From assembly GCA_019671135.1 (NCBI GenBank), contig JAHRHY010000022.1, positions 372,001 to 436,000 on the forward strand: a stretch of 64,000 nucleotides of DNA. The letters are read 5' to 3'. Origin of the DNA: Linnemannia hyalina. Taxonomy: Eukaryota > Mortierellomycota > Mortierellomycetes > Mortierellales > Mortierellaceae. Each line of letters begins with the position of its first letter. Position 1 is the first letter of the stretch. The translations under genes and the position numbers were made by a program. Below the pieces are notes generated by a model. The model was not told the origin of the DNA. It saw nothing but the letters and a program-made list of their open reading frames with translations, and ran no database searches. This document shows positions 45,978-57,200 of this stretch, in pieces.

Positions 45978-46760
45978 ACCAACAACTCTCTGACAATGTT
46001 ATATCTTGTTGATGGAGAGGCAACCTGTAACAAGACGGGAAGCGAGGGGAAACAAGGAGAACGAGGGAACAAGGAGAACGATTATATGGTCATGTTTTGT
46101 TTAATAAAGACTGGAGTTATCAACTGAGGAATTAAACTGCTATCGACTACAACTATTTATACTTGTTCAGGAACCAGGTTGGACCCAGATCATTGCCTTG
46201 TTGATGGTTATTTGGTTAATGCTCGATCTTCTAAAGAGGGTGTCTGGATAACTATCAGGAATGTTGGTGGCTTTTCCATATGGTCGTGTGACGTTTTCAG
46301 AGTGGAACTCTGACACTATCTCTAACGCGTTCTCTGTCAAGATTCCTTGAAGCGACACTGTCGATGACCTCAAGAACCTCATCAAGACAAAGAAGACTAA
46401 CGATTTCAGCAATATTGATGCAAACAAACTCGCCCTCTGGAGAGTCTCGATCCCTATCACAGAAGACAACGACGACACTCCCATCTTGCTCGACCATTTC
46501 ATTATCAGTAAAAAAATAAATAAGGCTTGGCCCGGCCACGCGTCTCTCGGAACTATTCCCTGAGGAGCTGCCTAGAAGAGACAGTTCATATCATCGTCCA
46601 GCGACTTCCGCCAGGTAACGCCAACGCGCTTTACGTCGATTACACAATGCGCATGAACTTGTCAGCATAACACTATGGTATAGTATTACCCTTTCGAATT
46701 ATTTACCCATATTTTCTTTTTACTTCCTATAGTCGCGAAAAGAGACCATGAAGAAGATGC
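45978..46760 (+). pseudogene. Broken Crinkler (CRN-type) ubiquitin-like header
   Basis: The first segment reads TNNSLTMLYLVDGEAT, typical of the start of fungal Crinkler headers, but the expected ATG position reads GTG. About 290 bp of unrelated sequence then intervenes. Header sequence resumes with SNAFSVKI, a stop, SDTVDDLKNLIKTKKT and LALWRVSIPI. After frame changes it continues with LGPATRLSELFPEELP and ETVHIIVQRLPPGNANA. Crinklers are modular proteins with a ubiquitin-like header and variable C-terminal domains, best known as host-targeted effectors in oomycetes and also common in Mortierellaceae. No C-terminal effector domain is recognisable downstream. A nonsense codon, the insertion and at least two frameshifts make it non-functional. 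Confidence 0.75.
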
Positions 46761-47411
46761 AGGTGAATAATTTGTCTATGGTTGTGTTTATGACCATTTT
46801 CAAACGACCTCACTGCTTTCCATCATTCGTGGACATGTAAAAGTTGCTAATATTCTTGGACGCTCCCTTTGCTTTTGCGCTGTTTCTCTTATTAGGGCAA
46901 TCAGTCTCTCTTTCTCCTCAATCACAACTCCACTTTGCCATGGTTATTGGTAAAATGATGCGGTTTGGAAAGAGCAACTCATTGCTTTCCGTCTCCAGTA
47001 TTCCGCCTTCAATTCCATCGATGGATATGTCTCTATGTCGCATGAATCTCTTCAAGAACAACTTGCCCTTTTCATGGCACGAATTGATCAACTTCCGAAG
47101 CTATTGACCAGAACAAGTACAGCAACAACACTCACACCGACGACTCCACTTTCGTTACCACCAAACCTCGACCGACTACGTTGTCCCCACAAAATCACTC
47201 CCCTGAAAGGAGAGGCTTGAGAAAAATAATCGTAGCCTGTCTGTTACTGAAACTGATACATTTTAAAGAACCGGCCCATACAATCATATGGTACTTTTTT
47301 TCGGTTTTAAAAAAATACAATTGCTTTTGCTTTTTCTTATGTTTTGGTCAAGAATAAGGTGGTGGATGAACATGTGCAAGCTGGAATAATCAGAGAAAAG
47401 TGAAACGTCCT
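46761..47411. other. Intergenic region downstream of the Crinkler relic
   Basis: Short open frames only. A stretch at 47035-47220 has some coding character (EQLALFMARIDQLPKLL) but no family I can name. Confidence 0.35.
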
Positions 47412-49727
47412 TCAAGACGATTCAACGACGCGACGGTAGCGCGTGTCGGTGATGATAACCTCATGCAGTCGCGGGAATTGCTGAAGGCGCTCCAGCGTCC
47501 TGAGGTCAACCAATGGGTAACGAGGTTTAGTGGGTCGGTGAGGTGACTGACCAGGTGCCTGAACAGGTGGCGCAACGACCGCTTCCTCCACCGGCTCTGG
47601 CTCAACATCCTCACCATTACGACGACGACGCGTAGGACGTGGTGCATCCTGATCCCTAGTGTCACAGCACTGGTACTTCTTACCGATAAAGACCTTGTTC
47701 CAACCAGCATCGCTGACCGCAGGAGGCATAACCTGCATCATAATCGGCCTCTCCCGACCACGTACTCCATGAAAAGCGACCGTCTCAATGTTGAACGTTT
47801 CCCATGACCTGCGAAAGAGGAGGCGTCGAAGCAGGTTGTCGTCGTTGTGATCGTGAACTTCCAGGTGCTGCAGAGCATGACAGTCTCGAACAACTCTGCG
47901 GACACCATTGAGGCGACCTTTCCTACTGAGTCCTGAACCGAGATCGAGAACCAAGGTCGTCAAATTGGATCGACGTGAAATAATAGCCTTGACCATCCTG
48001 TTCTCCAGCTGGTTCGAGTGAACAACAAGCGTCTCGAGGGACTTTGGAAGACTGGCGATCAAGATGGAAGTCCACCGCGGCATGTTGCTGGAGACTTCGA
48101 ACGACTTGAGGTTCTTCCCGTGCTGCTTCAGGAGGACTGCAAACCCCTCTGCATTGATAATGTTGATATCCTTTTCTTTCTCGTCTTCGTCCTCCTCGTC
48201 TTCTCTACCATCATCCTTGTCCACGTCCTTGCACTTCTCCGTGCCCTTGGCTGCAACACGGAATATGCCTTCGTTGTGAGGGTTGTTGGTACATTTCTTG
48301 CCCTTTCCTTTTTTGCCCTTGTTGGTCCTATTCTCGATGGCCACAATGTTAAAGACTTGGGGACGAAGCACCGACAGATGGATCAGCTCAGGGCAATCCC
48401 GCAGCATAGTTTTATAGGCGTTCAAGTCGATTCGGTCTGTCCTGACTTCCAAGCGGGTAATCGGCAAAGTCAACAGATGCTCTCCGTCGAATCCTGGGAG
48501 CATCGTCTGGTGTCGAAGAACGAGTCGTCTCAAGTCAGGCTTGTCCTTGAGAATCTGTACCCAATGCAGTGTCGTCACCATATACCGCTCAATCTCCAAT
48601 GTTCGAAGTTGCTCCTGCCGCTCAATGAAACTCCGGAGAGTGAGGTGGACCTTGTCCATGACACCACAGACCCAAAACTCGGTCAAATTAACACAGACAC
48701 GGAACAGAGGTGGGGCTGGCTCTGGGGCAGGATACGGGTGGGATGAAGTGATGACAACGTTGCCACTGCGGTTCCTGGATACTTGTGCTGGACGTGCGGG
48801 CAATCGTACTGCGCCTGCTGGTTGATGCTGAACGACAGGTGTTGTTGTAGTAGGTGCTGTAGAGCTAGAAGGCTGCGAGAATTCCGACTCCTGCATAGGA
48901 GGTAGGAGTGACAGCAGCACCTTGAGGGTCAGATCCTGGTTGTCCGCTCTCCCATGAGCCATGGCCCTTGCGCGGGCTTGCAAGAGAGCGCCCTCGATAT
49001 CCGCTGGGCGAGCGGTCTGTGTAGTCGGAGCAGGGTTAGCTGCAGCAATTCGGCGAGCTGCACGTGAGGATGGGATAACAGGCTCAATCCGAGGTGGGGG
49101 TGGAGGGCGTGGGGTGAAGGCCCCGATGGCCTCCGGATCATGGGCTTCACGAATAGGAGGTAGGAGTCGCATGACAGGGTAGGTTGGGTCGTGGAGTTCC
49201 AGCCGATCGATGTTCTTGCCCCGAATCCCCTCAAGAGCCTCCCACATTTTCTCGTTCTTGCGATGCTCCCTACCAAGTAGCGATATGTAACGGATGTGGT
49301 GGACGTTGGCTTTGAGCTGGCTCATGGGGACGCCGGCCATTAGGTGGTAGTCGTAGCACTCCCACAAGATGGGGACGAGGGCATAGTGCCAGAGTTTGCA
49401 GACCAAGAACAAGTCGATGAGTCCAGCGGGCTGGAACTTGTCCTCGTATCTCTTGTCCTTCTTGTTATACTCCCGAGTCCAGATGGGAATGAAGGAACCA
49501 ATCATGCGAATTGTCTCTGGGTTCATGATGGATCGCCCCTCAAACTTGTACTTTCCGCGGATGTTGATCTCCACGTTGGTCTTCATGTCGTTTGTCTCTA
49601 GGACCTGCCCGTCCACAGTGCCACTGTTGTCCTGGATTCCGCTGTCTACCATGACGCGCGTGTTGTTGTTGTTGTTGTTGTTGTTGATGTCCGAGTAGAT
49701 TAGTGTTTTATGAAACTGAGAGAACAC
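47412..49727 (-). CDS. F-box/LRR protein B
   Basis: A single open frame of 771 residues. An F-box-like segment lies near residues 68-125 (MNPETIRMIGSFIP ... LIDLFLVCKLWHYALVPILWECYDY), followed by LRR-type segments (VHHIRYISLLGREH, IDRLELHDP, LRTLEIERY, LRRLVLRH, LTTLVLDLG, ALQHLEVHDH). A Pro/Ala-rich loop sits near 190-340 and a very acidic insert near 505-530 (EDEEDEDEKEKD) after a basic NKGKKGKGKK stretch. The first Met lies before a run of eight Asn encoded by a trinucleotide repeat; the next in-frame ATG (MVDSGIQD), about 26 residues later, is a real alternative start. Probable SCF substrate adaptor; substrate unknown. Unlike F-box gene A, I see no need for introns. Confidence 0.75.
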   Translation of the reverse strand: MFSQFHKTLIYSDINNNNNNNNTRVMVDSGIQDNSGTVDGQVLETNDMKTNVEINIRGKYKFEGRSIMNPETIRMIGSFIPIWTREYNKKDKRYEDKFQPAGLIDLFLVCKLWHYALVPILWECYDYHLMAGVPMSQLKANVHHIRYISLLGREHRKNEKMWEALEGIRGKNIDRLELHDPTYPVMRLLPPIREAHDPEAIGAFTPRPPPPPRIEPVIPSSRAARRIAAANPAPTTQTARPADIEGALLQARARAMAHGRADNQDLTLKVLLSLLPPMQESEFSQPSSSTAPTTTTPVVQHQPAGAVRLPARPAQVSRNRSGNVVITSSHPYPAPEPAPPLFRVCVNLTEFWVCGVMDKVHLTLRSFIERQEQLRTLEIERYMVTTLHWVQILKDKPDLRRLVLRHQTMLPGFDGEHLLTLPITRLEVRTDRIDLNAYKTMLRDCPELIHLSVLRPQVFNIVAIENRTNKGKKGKGKKCTNNPHNEGIFRVAAKGTEKCKDVDKDDGREDEEDEDEKEKDINIINAEGFAVLLKQHGKNLKSFEVSSNMPRWTSILIASLPKSLETLVVHSNQLENRMVKAIISRRSNLTTLVLDLGSGLSRKGRLNGVRRVVRDCHALQHLEVHDHNDDNLLRRLLFRRSWETFNIETVAFHGVRGRERPIMMQVMPPAVSDAGWNKVFIGKKYQCCDTRDQDAPRPTRRRRNGEDVEPEPVEEAVVAPPVQAPGQSPHRPTKPRYPLVDLRTLERLQQFPRLHEVIITDTRYRRVVESS
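49662..49688 (-). repeat. AAC trinucleotide repeat encoding poly-Asn
   Basis: Consecutive AAC (GTT on plus) codons near the N-terminus of F-box protein B, or in its leader if the second ATG is used. Confidence 0.85.
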
Positions 49728-50586
49728 GCTGGCTTGATTGCCTCTTGCAGGTATGTGTGTCGTCTCCTCTCTTTGGGAATATAGGTCGAGAAGGAGAGAA
49801 GTGAATAACGGGGAGAGAGGGAAGAGTGAGGAAGATATGAAAAGCAGAGGAAAAGAAAAAATAGAAACTGTGTGAGGTTGGGAAGAGTCAAATCAAAGAC
49901 AAGAGGGAGGTTCGTCATCTTGTGTTTTATGCCCGCAGCACAACCTTACTTCACATGAGACACACGTTCGAGAACGCCGCCTCGGAACCATACTGAGCGA
50001 ACGGAAACCAACAATCATACTCAGTTTGTGCACAGCAACCAGTGACTGGATATATGACTGCTGATTGCACCTCCAACGACCTTTTCTGTCCCACCCACGT
50101 ACCCAATTATGCTCTCACCAAAATTTGGAGGCAGATACGACCATAACTCATAGCCTGGCCCAATGTTGGTGTCGTCCAAAACCTCTGTCTTGACAGGTAC
50201 TCCTCATGACCGCAGCGCCAACATGCTTGCCGTATCCACCCACCTCCCCTCACCCGCTTTCGCCCCCTCCTTTTTTACGCGTTTGCTCCATTGCAGAGAT
50301 GGTCCCTGATTGTGCCTGGCAGGTCAATGGTAGAGGACGTGATCAGCGCTATTCCTACACATCGGCAATCAACGTTAATGGTTAATCCCCTTTTTTGTTA
50401 CCAACTTCGAGAGAGAAATACTCGCGTCGACAGGGGGGAAGGAATATGAAGAGCGGTAAAGTTCGTCATGATACTCTCTCACTGCTTTACTCAGTGGCTA
50501 TTTATCTATGGGTATTGCATTTTTTCATTGCCTCTTTGTCGCAAATTAAACACGATGCGTACAATTGAGCTATTCTTTTTATCTTG
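49728..50586. other. Intergenic region
   Basis: Promoter side of F-box gene B and sequence up to the M13 relic. No gene seen. Confidence 0.4.
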
Positions 50587-51120
50587 CAAGGAATTCATTA
50601 AAGCAAGGGACCCAAGAACGAGGATGTCAAAGTGGGCGGAGAAATGACACTCTCCGGACAACCTTGCTGACAACGACGGTATCAAGATGGCCTTCTACAG
50701 CTGGGAAAAAAGTTTCCAGTCTGATCCCAAAGGGAACAAGCACGTCCCCTTTTTTTTCTACCTCTTTTTTTATTTTGCGCCACAAGCACTCCTACCAAAA
50801 AGCATACCATGATCTTACCACCCCTCTCATCTCAACCACCACCACCACTAGGTCCTCTTCTGATGCCTTACAGGATCGCAAACTTCAACCTCCCAGGTCT
50901 GGGCAAATAAACTAGGAACAACTCTCCTTCATCTCCCACGGCCGTCTGTGGTGCACCAAGATGACACCAGGCTCATTAGTAGACTTCGTCAACCACAACA
51001 ACCACTCGCCTCCCCAATGCCGAATCAACGGCGCTGCCCAGACTCACCTGATTTCTCAAAGGTGTTCAAGTGTAAGGCAGGTGCGCCTATGAACCCTAAC
51101 AAGAAGTATGAGGTGTTGTA
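50587..51120 (+). pseudogene. Relic of a fifth M13 peptidase gene (exons 6 and 7)
   Basis: Matches M13 exon 6 from the FTIKG region onward (LADNDGIKMAFYSW, SDPKGNK) and exon 7 (NFNLPGLGK, FISHGRLWCTKMTP, FKCKAGAPMNPNKKYE). The splice donor after NK reads GC in place of GT, while the acceptor before exon 7 is intact. Exon 7 has a premature TAA and frameshifts, the last Cys is Tyr, and the terminal Trp codon is changed. Exons 1-5, with the HExxH site, are absent. It stands tail to tail with Sel1-A4, like the intact pairs. Confidence 0.85.
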
Positions 51121-51381
51121 GATGTTGATTGGTAGGAAGAGGGGAGAAAGAAATAGAAGAGGATGAGCATTTAAAAGTTGACGTCGATAAAGATAATAAT
51201 ACACGTACCTTTGTGGTGCAACGATCGTCACCTGTTGTTGAAAACAAAAAGATAAAAAGGTACGGGAGATAAGTCTGCGTCCGAATGAACAGTGCAATGA
51301 ATGGTCAAGCTGTGGACTCATTCCACATTCGCATCTAAATTCGATAAATCGTCATGGATTTTCACTTCTCCATTTTATTTT
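51121..51381. repeat. Conserved Sel1/M13 tail-to-tail spacer, copy 3
   Basis: 261 bp between the M13 relic and the Sel1-A4 stop. Reverse-complemented, it aligns with 14047-14295 through nearly all its length, including the AACAACAGGTGACGATCGTT and TACGTGTATTATTATCTTT blocks. Confidence 0.8.
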
Positions 51382-53199
51382 TTAGTTCACCTCAACACCC
51401 TTATTCTTCAAGGCTTCCAATTCTCGCTTAGCGTCCTTATGTCCTCGGTCGGCAGCCTTAGAGAACCACTCCGCGGCTTTTGTATAATCCTGCGGAACAC
51501 CTCGACCATGCAAATAGAAGTTGCCGACGTTGTATTGTGAGGCGGTGTGTCCTTGATTGGCGGCCTTGAGGTACCATTTCATCGCCTGTGCGTAGTTTTT
51601 GGGAACACCGCGGCCATGGTAGCAGAGAACCCCGATATTGTATTGTGCGGAAGCATGTCCTTGTTTGGCGGCCTTGAGGTACCATTCCATCGCCTGTGCG
51701 TAGTTTTTGGGAACACCGCGGCCATGGTAGCAGAGAACCCCGATATTGTATTGTGCGGAAGCATGTCCTTGTTTGGCGGCCTTGAGGTACCATTCCATCG
51801 CCTGTGCGTAATCTTGGGGAACGCCTTCACCTTGCTTATGGAGAAAGCCGACGTTGTGTTGAGCGTCGGCATGTCCTTGATTGGCGGCCTTGAGGTACCA
51901 TTCCATCGCCTGTGCGTAGTCTTGGGAAACTCCTTGGCCAATGTTGTAGTAGACGCCGATGTTGAATTGAGATCTCATATGTCCTTGCTGGGCGGCCTTG
52001 AGGAACCATTCCATCGCTTGTTTGTAGTCCCGAGGAACACCTTGACCATGGTTGTAGAGAACTCCAATGCTGTGTTGAGCGGAAGCATGTCCTTGATTGG
52101 CCGCCATGAGGTACCAATCCATGGCTGTTGAGTGGTCCTGGGAGACACCGAGTCCTTCGTCGTAGAGGGCGCCTACTCTCTGCTGTCCAGCTGCGTCTCC
52201 TTGCTCGGTCGCCTTGATGTACCAATCTATAGCCGCCTGATAGTCTTGCGCAACCCCCTTGCCATCCTTGTACATATCGCCAAGCGCCACCTGTGCGTTC
52301 TTGTCGCCGTGACTGGCGCTAATGCTCATCTGAACCATATCCCTCTCCGTAGGAACATTGGCGAATACGCTCTGCGGTCCTTGCAGCTGAGAGTCGCTGG
52401 TGTTGACTGGGTGAGGAGGGATGAAAGGATCCTTGAAGGGCGGTTGATCGTCCAGTACTTCATGTGGCCCTCGAGCTGAGGGGAAAGCAAGGGGTCTATT
52501 GATGTGAGTGTAGTTTTCCATCGCTTCCTCTACAAGGCCGTAGACTGAGTTCCGTCGGACAGTGGAGGTTGCAGTGGAATGGGTGCTGGATGAGAACGTA
52601 ATATTTGACTCAACCTCAACGCTGGAGCTGGACGTAGTACTGGATGCTGCTGTGGAGTTCTGGGAGATATTCTCCACCTTTATCGCGCTGCCATTCTGCG
52701 GTGGCACTGGCTGAAGCTCGACCTGTCGGTACTGGGGAGAAACGACCCTCGCATTATTGGTTACTGGAGTATCTACCACCACATCCAAGACGATGTTCGG
52801 CAAGGCGGCGATCCTGCGAGGCTCAAGACTAGAGGCGATGTTTTCCATTGTCCATTGAAAACAAAAATTAGTATGATTGTTGCCTTCCTTCGCTATACCT
52901 TCGCCCACAACATGCATTGTCACCAGTAGTAGCCCTCGCAAACTCTACACTTACAACGAATGGTCTTTTCCTCTGAGGAACGGAACGACTCTTGTCTTAT
53001 GACGGACATGTACTGCGTTATGAAATGCTTGGATGATATCGTCCCAGAAAATGAACGCCTTTTGGGTGTCGGGGTCGAGTTGGGTGTCAACATGATAGAT
53101 CTCGTCAGGGATGGCAGGAGGAATGGAGTTGGGAGGGATACCCCTGTTGACGGAGCGGAGTGCCTGGATCAGATCCTGAGGGCTGTTTCCTTGTAGCAT
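51382..53199 (-). CDS. Sel1-repeat protein, subfamily A copy 4 (Sel1-A4)
   Basis: Exons 53199-52955 and 52828-51382 give 563 residues. The N-terminal module is almost identical to Sel1-A3 (two substitutions), with the intron at the same place and phase, then PRRIAALPN. The linker contains GLVEEAMENYTHINRPLAF. Eight Sel1-like repeats of 36 residues follow. Two consecutive repeats (51562-51669 and 51670-51777) are the same apart from about one base. No signal peptide or membrane segment; intracellular scaffold inferred from the Sel1 family. The gene faces the M13 relic, so its former partner has been lost. Confidence 0.88.
51562..51777 (-). repeat. Tandem near-identical 108-nt Sel1 units in Sel1-A4
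   Basis: Two copies with a 108-nt period, encoding the same residues except Met-Lys-Trp versus Met-Glu-Trp at the unit border. Confidence 0.9.
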
Positions 53200-54283
53200 T
53201 CCGTGGCGAAGGAGGCGATAGAGGGATGGATTGACGAATGTTTGGATGTGTGGATGTGTGGACGAGTGGAAAGAAAATGAAAAGTGTGTTGTGGATGGTG
53301 CTGGGGGATGGGTATAAGTGAAGAAGTGAAAGAAAAGTAGAAAAGAACAGGTGTGCGAAAAAGAGAGAGAGAGAGAGATTGAAAGCGGGAGAAATGGCGA
53401 GGATGACAGAAGGTAGGTTACAAGAAGAGAGATGGTGAACAAAGCAGGGAATGAGTGCACAAACAGTGAGAAAATTCCCGACATGCATTCGTCCCGCTGT
53501 GTTACCATGGGAAAGGCTGTGACAAGGACAAGCATTGGCTGCAACAATGGGTGGTTCTCTTGGTCTGTTTTGTATGCTTCATTCAAACTGTACACAAAAC
53601 AAACAAAATATTTGGAGGAACATCCTTCTTTTTACGAGCCTCATGGAAGAAGACAATAGTCTAGACCTTAGGAAGCAGAAGACAAAGACATTTCTATCCG
53701 AAGGGTCTCATTCTACCTTTCTGTATTCGTTTACCACCGTCGTTATTAATTATATCATCCAAAACACCAAAACCGCAACTCGTCCATTGTTGACATGAAC
53801 GATCATTGAAAAAAGCCGGCCTGCCCCTAAACACCGCACAAGATCCGCAAATCTCAGAGCGTCGTTCACCGCCACCTCCCCCACCCCGCCCTAGGAAAAC
53901 ATTCCTTGTCACGGACAAGCATTTGATTAGGTTCCAAAAAGTGATGGTTTCCCTTTGACATTGACACAACGCGACGCACCCTCAGGTCTACTATTTTTGA
54001 TAGCTGATTTTTTTAATTTCTAATGACAATGAATAGAACGATGATGGAAGGAGTATGGTACAAGGTGGATGAACAAACAACAATAGAAAAAAAGAATGAA
54101 TGCTAGGATGACGGCGAGGAATGATAAAAGGAAACAAAAAAGCAGTATGAATTTCTAATGCAGTTGGGCGGTGAATGTGTGTTCGGTTTGAAAGTAGAAA
54201 GAAAAAAAAAAAAAAGGAATACGATGCGAAAAAAAAAGGATGAAATGGTGGTTTTTGGTGAAGAAAAAAAGACTGAACAGTCC
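53200..54283. other. Intergenic region / promoter of Sel1-A4
   Basis: Holds the Sel1-A4 leader and the conserved inverted repeat, then sequence without recognisable genes and the 3' region of the Mdm31-like gene. It marks the end of the accessory block. Confidence 0.5.
53501..53523 (-). promoter_or_regulatory. Conserved 23-bp inverted repeat upstream of Sel1-A4
   Basis: On the minus strand: GTCAC, 13 nt ending CCCATG, then GTAAC, 302 bp upstream of the ATG at 53199. Confidence 0.55.
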
Positions 54284-57200
54284 TTAGACGGACTGGGTGC
54301 CAATGTAGTGCCAGAAGCCACGGTTACCACGGGCATAGTCGTAGACACTGACAATGTTGCGGGTCATCGATTGAAGACCCCAGAGTCCCACTCGCTTCAG
54401 CTTGCGGTTCCTCTCTCGCTCATCTGCCACAAGATTGGCCCATGCCTTTCCGACCTCTGTCGACAGGTTGTTCATTAGGTTCGAGTCATAGATCGTCCAT
54501 GATCCATCGAATTCAGACTATTGGTGGATAACGGTCGAAAGTGAAAGGGGTTAGCGTGTGCTACGCAGGTGGCGGAAATATATCAACACATGTAGTGAAA
54601 AAAGAAGAACTTACGAGGTCCATTTCGACGCGGCAGCGGATGGGTGTGACAGTGCGGTTGCTGTTCATAAAGGCGACGAGGGGGCGGACCATGGCGTTGG
54701 AGAGGTAAGACATGCTCTCGGTTTGGAGGGGAATCGAAGCCTTGGTGTCGTTGAAGCGGAACTCAAAGTCCATCACCAGAGCAGGTTTCTTGGACTTGGT
54801 CTTTCCTGTAATGGTGGCAGGGTTTAGTCTCGACATGTGTTGCTGGTGTTGTTGGCGCTGTTGTTCTGTAAGATGTTGTTGGTTCTGTTGTTGCTGAAGC
54901 TGGTATTGTCTGTACTGCTGTTCGACCTTTTGGTGTTGTGTGTTCATATGGTGAAGGCGGTGGTGTTCATCCTGAGGTGTCTGAGGCTGGTGGGTATGTC
55001 CGTGCTGCTGGTGCTGCAAGGCCAACATTTTCCGCTCCTCCTCCTCCTTCTCCATCATCCTCTGGTGCAAGGCAGCAGCTGCACGGTTGGGGTAGACAAC
55101 AATATCCTTGCCGCCGATCACGCCGGTTCCAAAGACTAATGGCAGAGGGGCAAAATCAACGACCTCATCAATCTTGTCCACGATATCGTTCACAAGCTTC
55201 CTCAACACATCCTCTTCAGGCTCGTTGGGAATCTTGACATCACAGGTGACATCGACTGTGCCGGCATAGATCCAGCCAAAAGGACCTTCCACACCAGCGT
55301 TCAAATGATCAATCTTGACATCATCAATCTTGAACCGCGTCGTCCGCTTCCACTTGGTGTCGGTCTGGGTATCGGTGTTCTCCCTCTGAGCAGTGTAACA
55401 ACTGAAGAGACAGCCGTCAAACATACCGACCATCGAGTCTGCACACAGCATGTCGTAGCAAATCCATTGTTTCCGGAAGCAAGGGAACTGTGCTGAGAAC
55501 ACCGACACAGTGTACGGCCGGAATCCGTCAGGCTGCAGCACGGTCACCAGCATGTCTTCCAATTGCAAAGACTCGAGCTCGAAATCTCCCGGTACATGTT
55601 TCCGTCTTGCCTCCTCTGGGATATATTCCACATTTGGATCCCACCATACATGTGTTCGATCTGCAAAAAGGAGAAAATGGGTGTATTGTTGTTAGAATTC
55701 GATCCACCAATGTCCTGGTTCATGAAAGTAAGGCCCAATAGGATGAAGAAAACGTACCGATGACACCGCGGACGCCTTTGATGGAAGCGTCTTCGATGAG
55801 TCCCTTGCCGTCCAGCCACCGCTTGGCCGACAGGGTGACATCGATTTGGTCAATGGTGACATCAAACATTGTGAAGTTGGTGTCGATCTCTTCTTCTGTC
55901 GCAATGTGAGGAGGTAAGTCGTCGTGTTCATGTCCGTGTCCAGAGTGGTCCTCGCCCTTGTGTGTAAGTGAGGATGATTCGTCCTCGGTCAGAGGCGCCA
56001 CTACACGCTTGGACATGACGACATTCCTGAGGGTGATGCGGCCGTCCTTCCAGTTGGGCACGATGGCAGCCTCAAACTTGACCTTGACTCCTGTCGATGC
56101 AGTCATGTAGTCGCTAATCTTGGACGCAACAAATCCTATTGATATGGTATGGTTGGTTGCATGCATGGTATGTCGATGTGTCAATCAACTGTCACGTTAT
56201 ATATCACCTCTTTGATACCAAAGAAAACGTCAAACACACGGACCACCCCTGACAACAAGAGAAAATAAATACCACGTCACATCCACCTCCTTATTGTTCA
56301 ATTCTCCGCTTCCCAAATCGGTCTCTCCCGAAAGAAAGTAAAAAAAAACAAATGACAACATATTTTCATGGCATTATTACCTTGGAACTGCAGACTGTTC
56401 GCCGCCGCAAGCACAAGACTAAAAAACGTCGTTGTGCCCAATAGCACAAACGCAACATTCGCCAGGAATGCCCACGAAAACATCGCAATAAAGTCGTCCA
56501 CCCGCCACGGCCGGATTTGGCGCATTAACAGCAACTTGAACCGGATCTTGAGTCGGGCCAGAAACGTTGGAGCAGCTGACAACAACTTGGCTCGTCCAAC
56601 GCGGTCTAATGGTCCTGTAGGGGGTGGCGTGTACTTGACAAGCGCACTCGAATTCGAGGATTGGGTCGCATAGGTACGACTAGATCCATTGGCAGCCTGG
56701 GAGCGGACTGTTGAAGGCGCCAATTTAGTGCGTAGAGGATTGGCGAGGTGTGCTGTTCTGGTCGCAGTTGCCGGTGTGGTCTTGTTGAGGTGATTTGTCG
56801 TAGTGATGTATTGGCGTGTTTGGGATGAGGGGGTGTTCACATAGGAAGAAGGAAAGTGGTGGTGGTGTGCTGTATGTGGTTGAGAGGAAGAATGACTGAA
56901 TCCATGACGACCTGCTTCTTGCAGGGCACTTGTCCTGGGCTGAGGCTTGGATAATATCTGTGCTGTGCCCTTGACCATGCGCTCGCTCAAATGGTTCATG
57001 ATCTGGTGAACACCCCGCGCCCGCGCTGGTACACTTCCTGCAAACGACGCCGAGTTGAGGGTAGCGACGCCGGATCGCTGCATTATCACTTGCTGTGTTG
57101 TCTGATTCACGGCCACCGCTGCCTCGCCTCCATAGATACCGCCATTATTGTAGACCCACAGTCCGGGAGCAAGTCTGCAAAGCAATTGTCTCTTGGAAGA

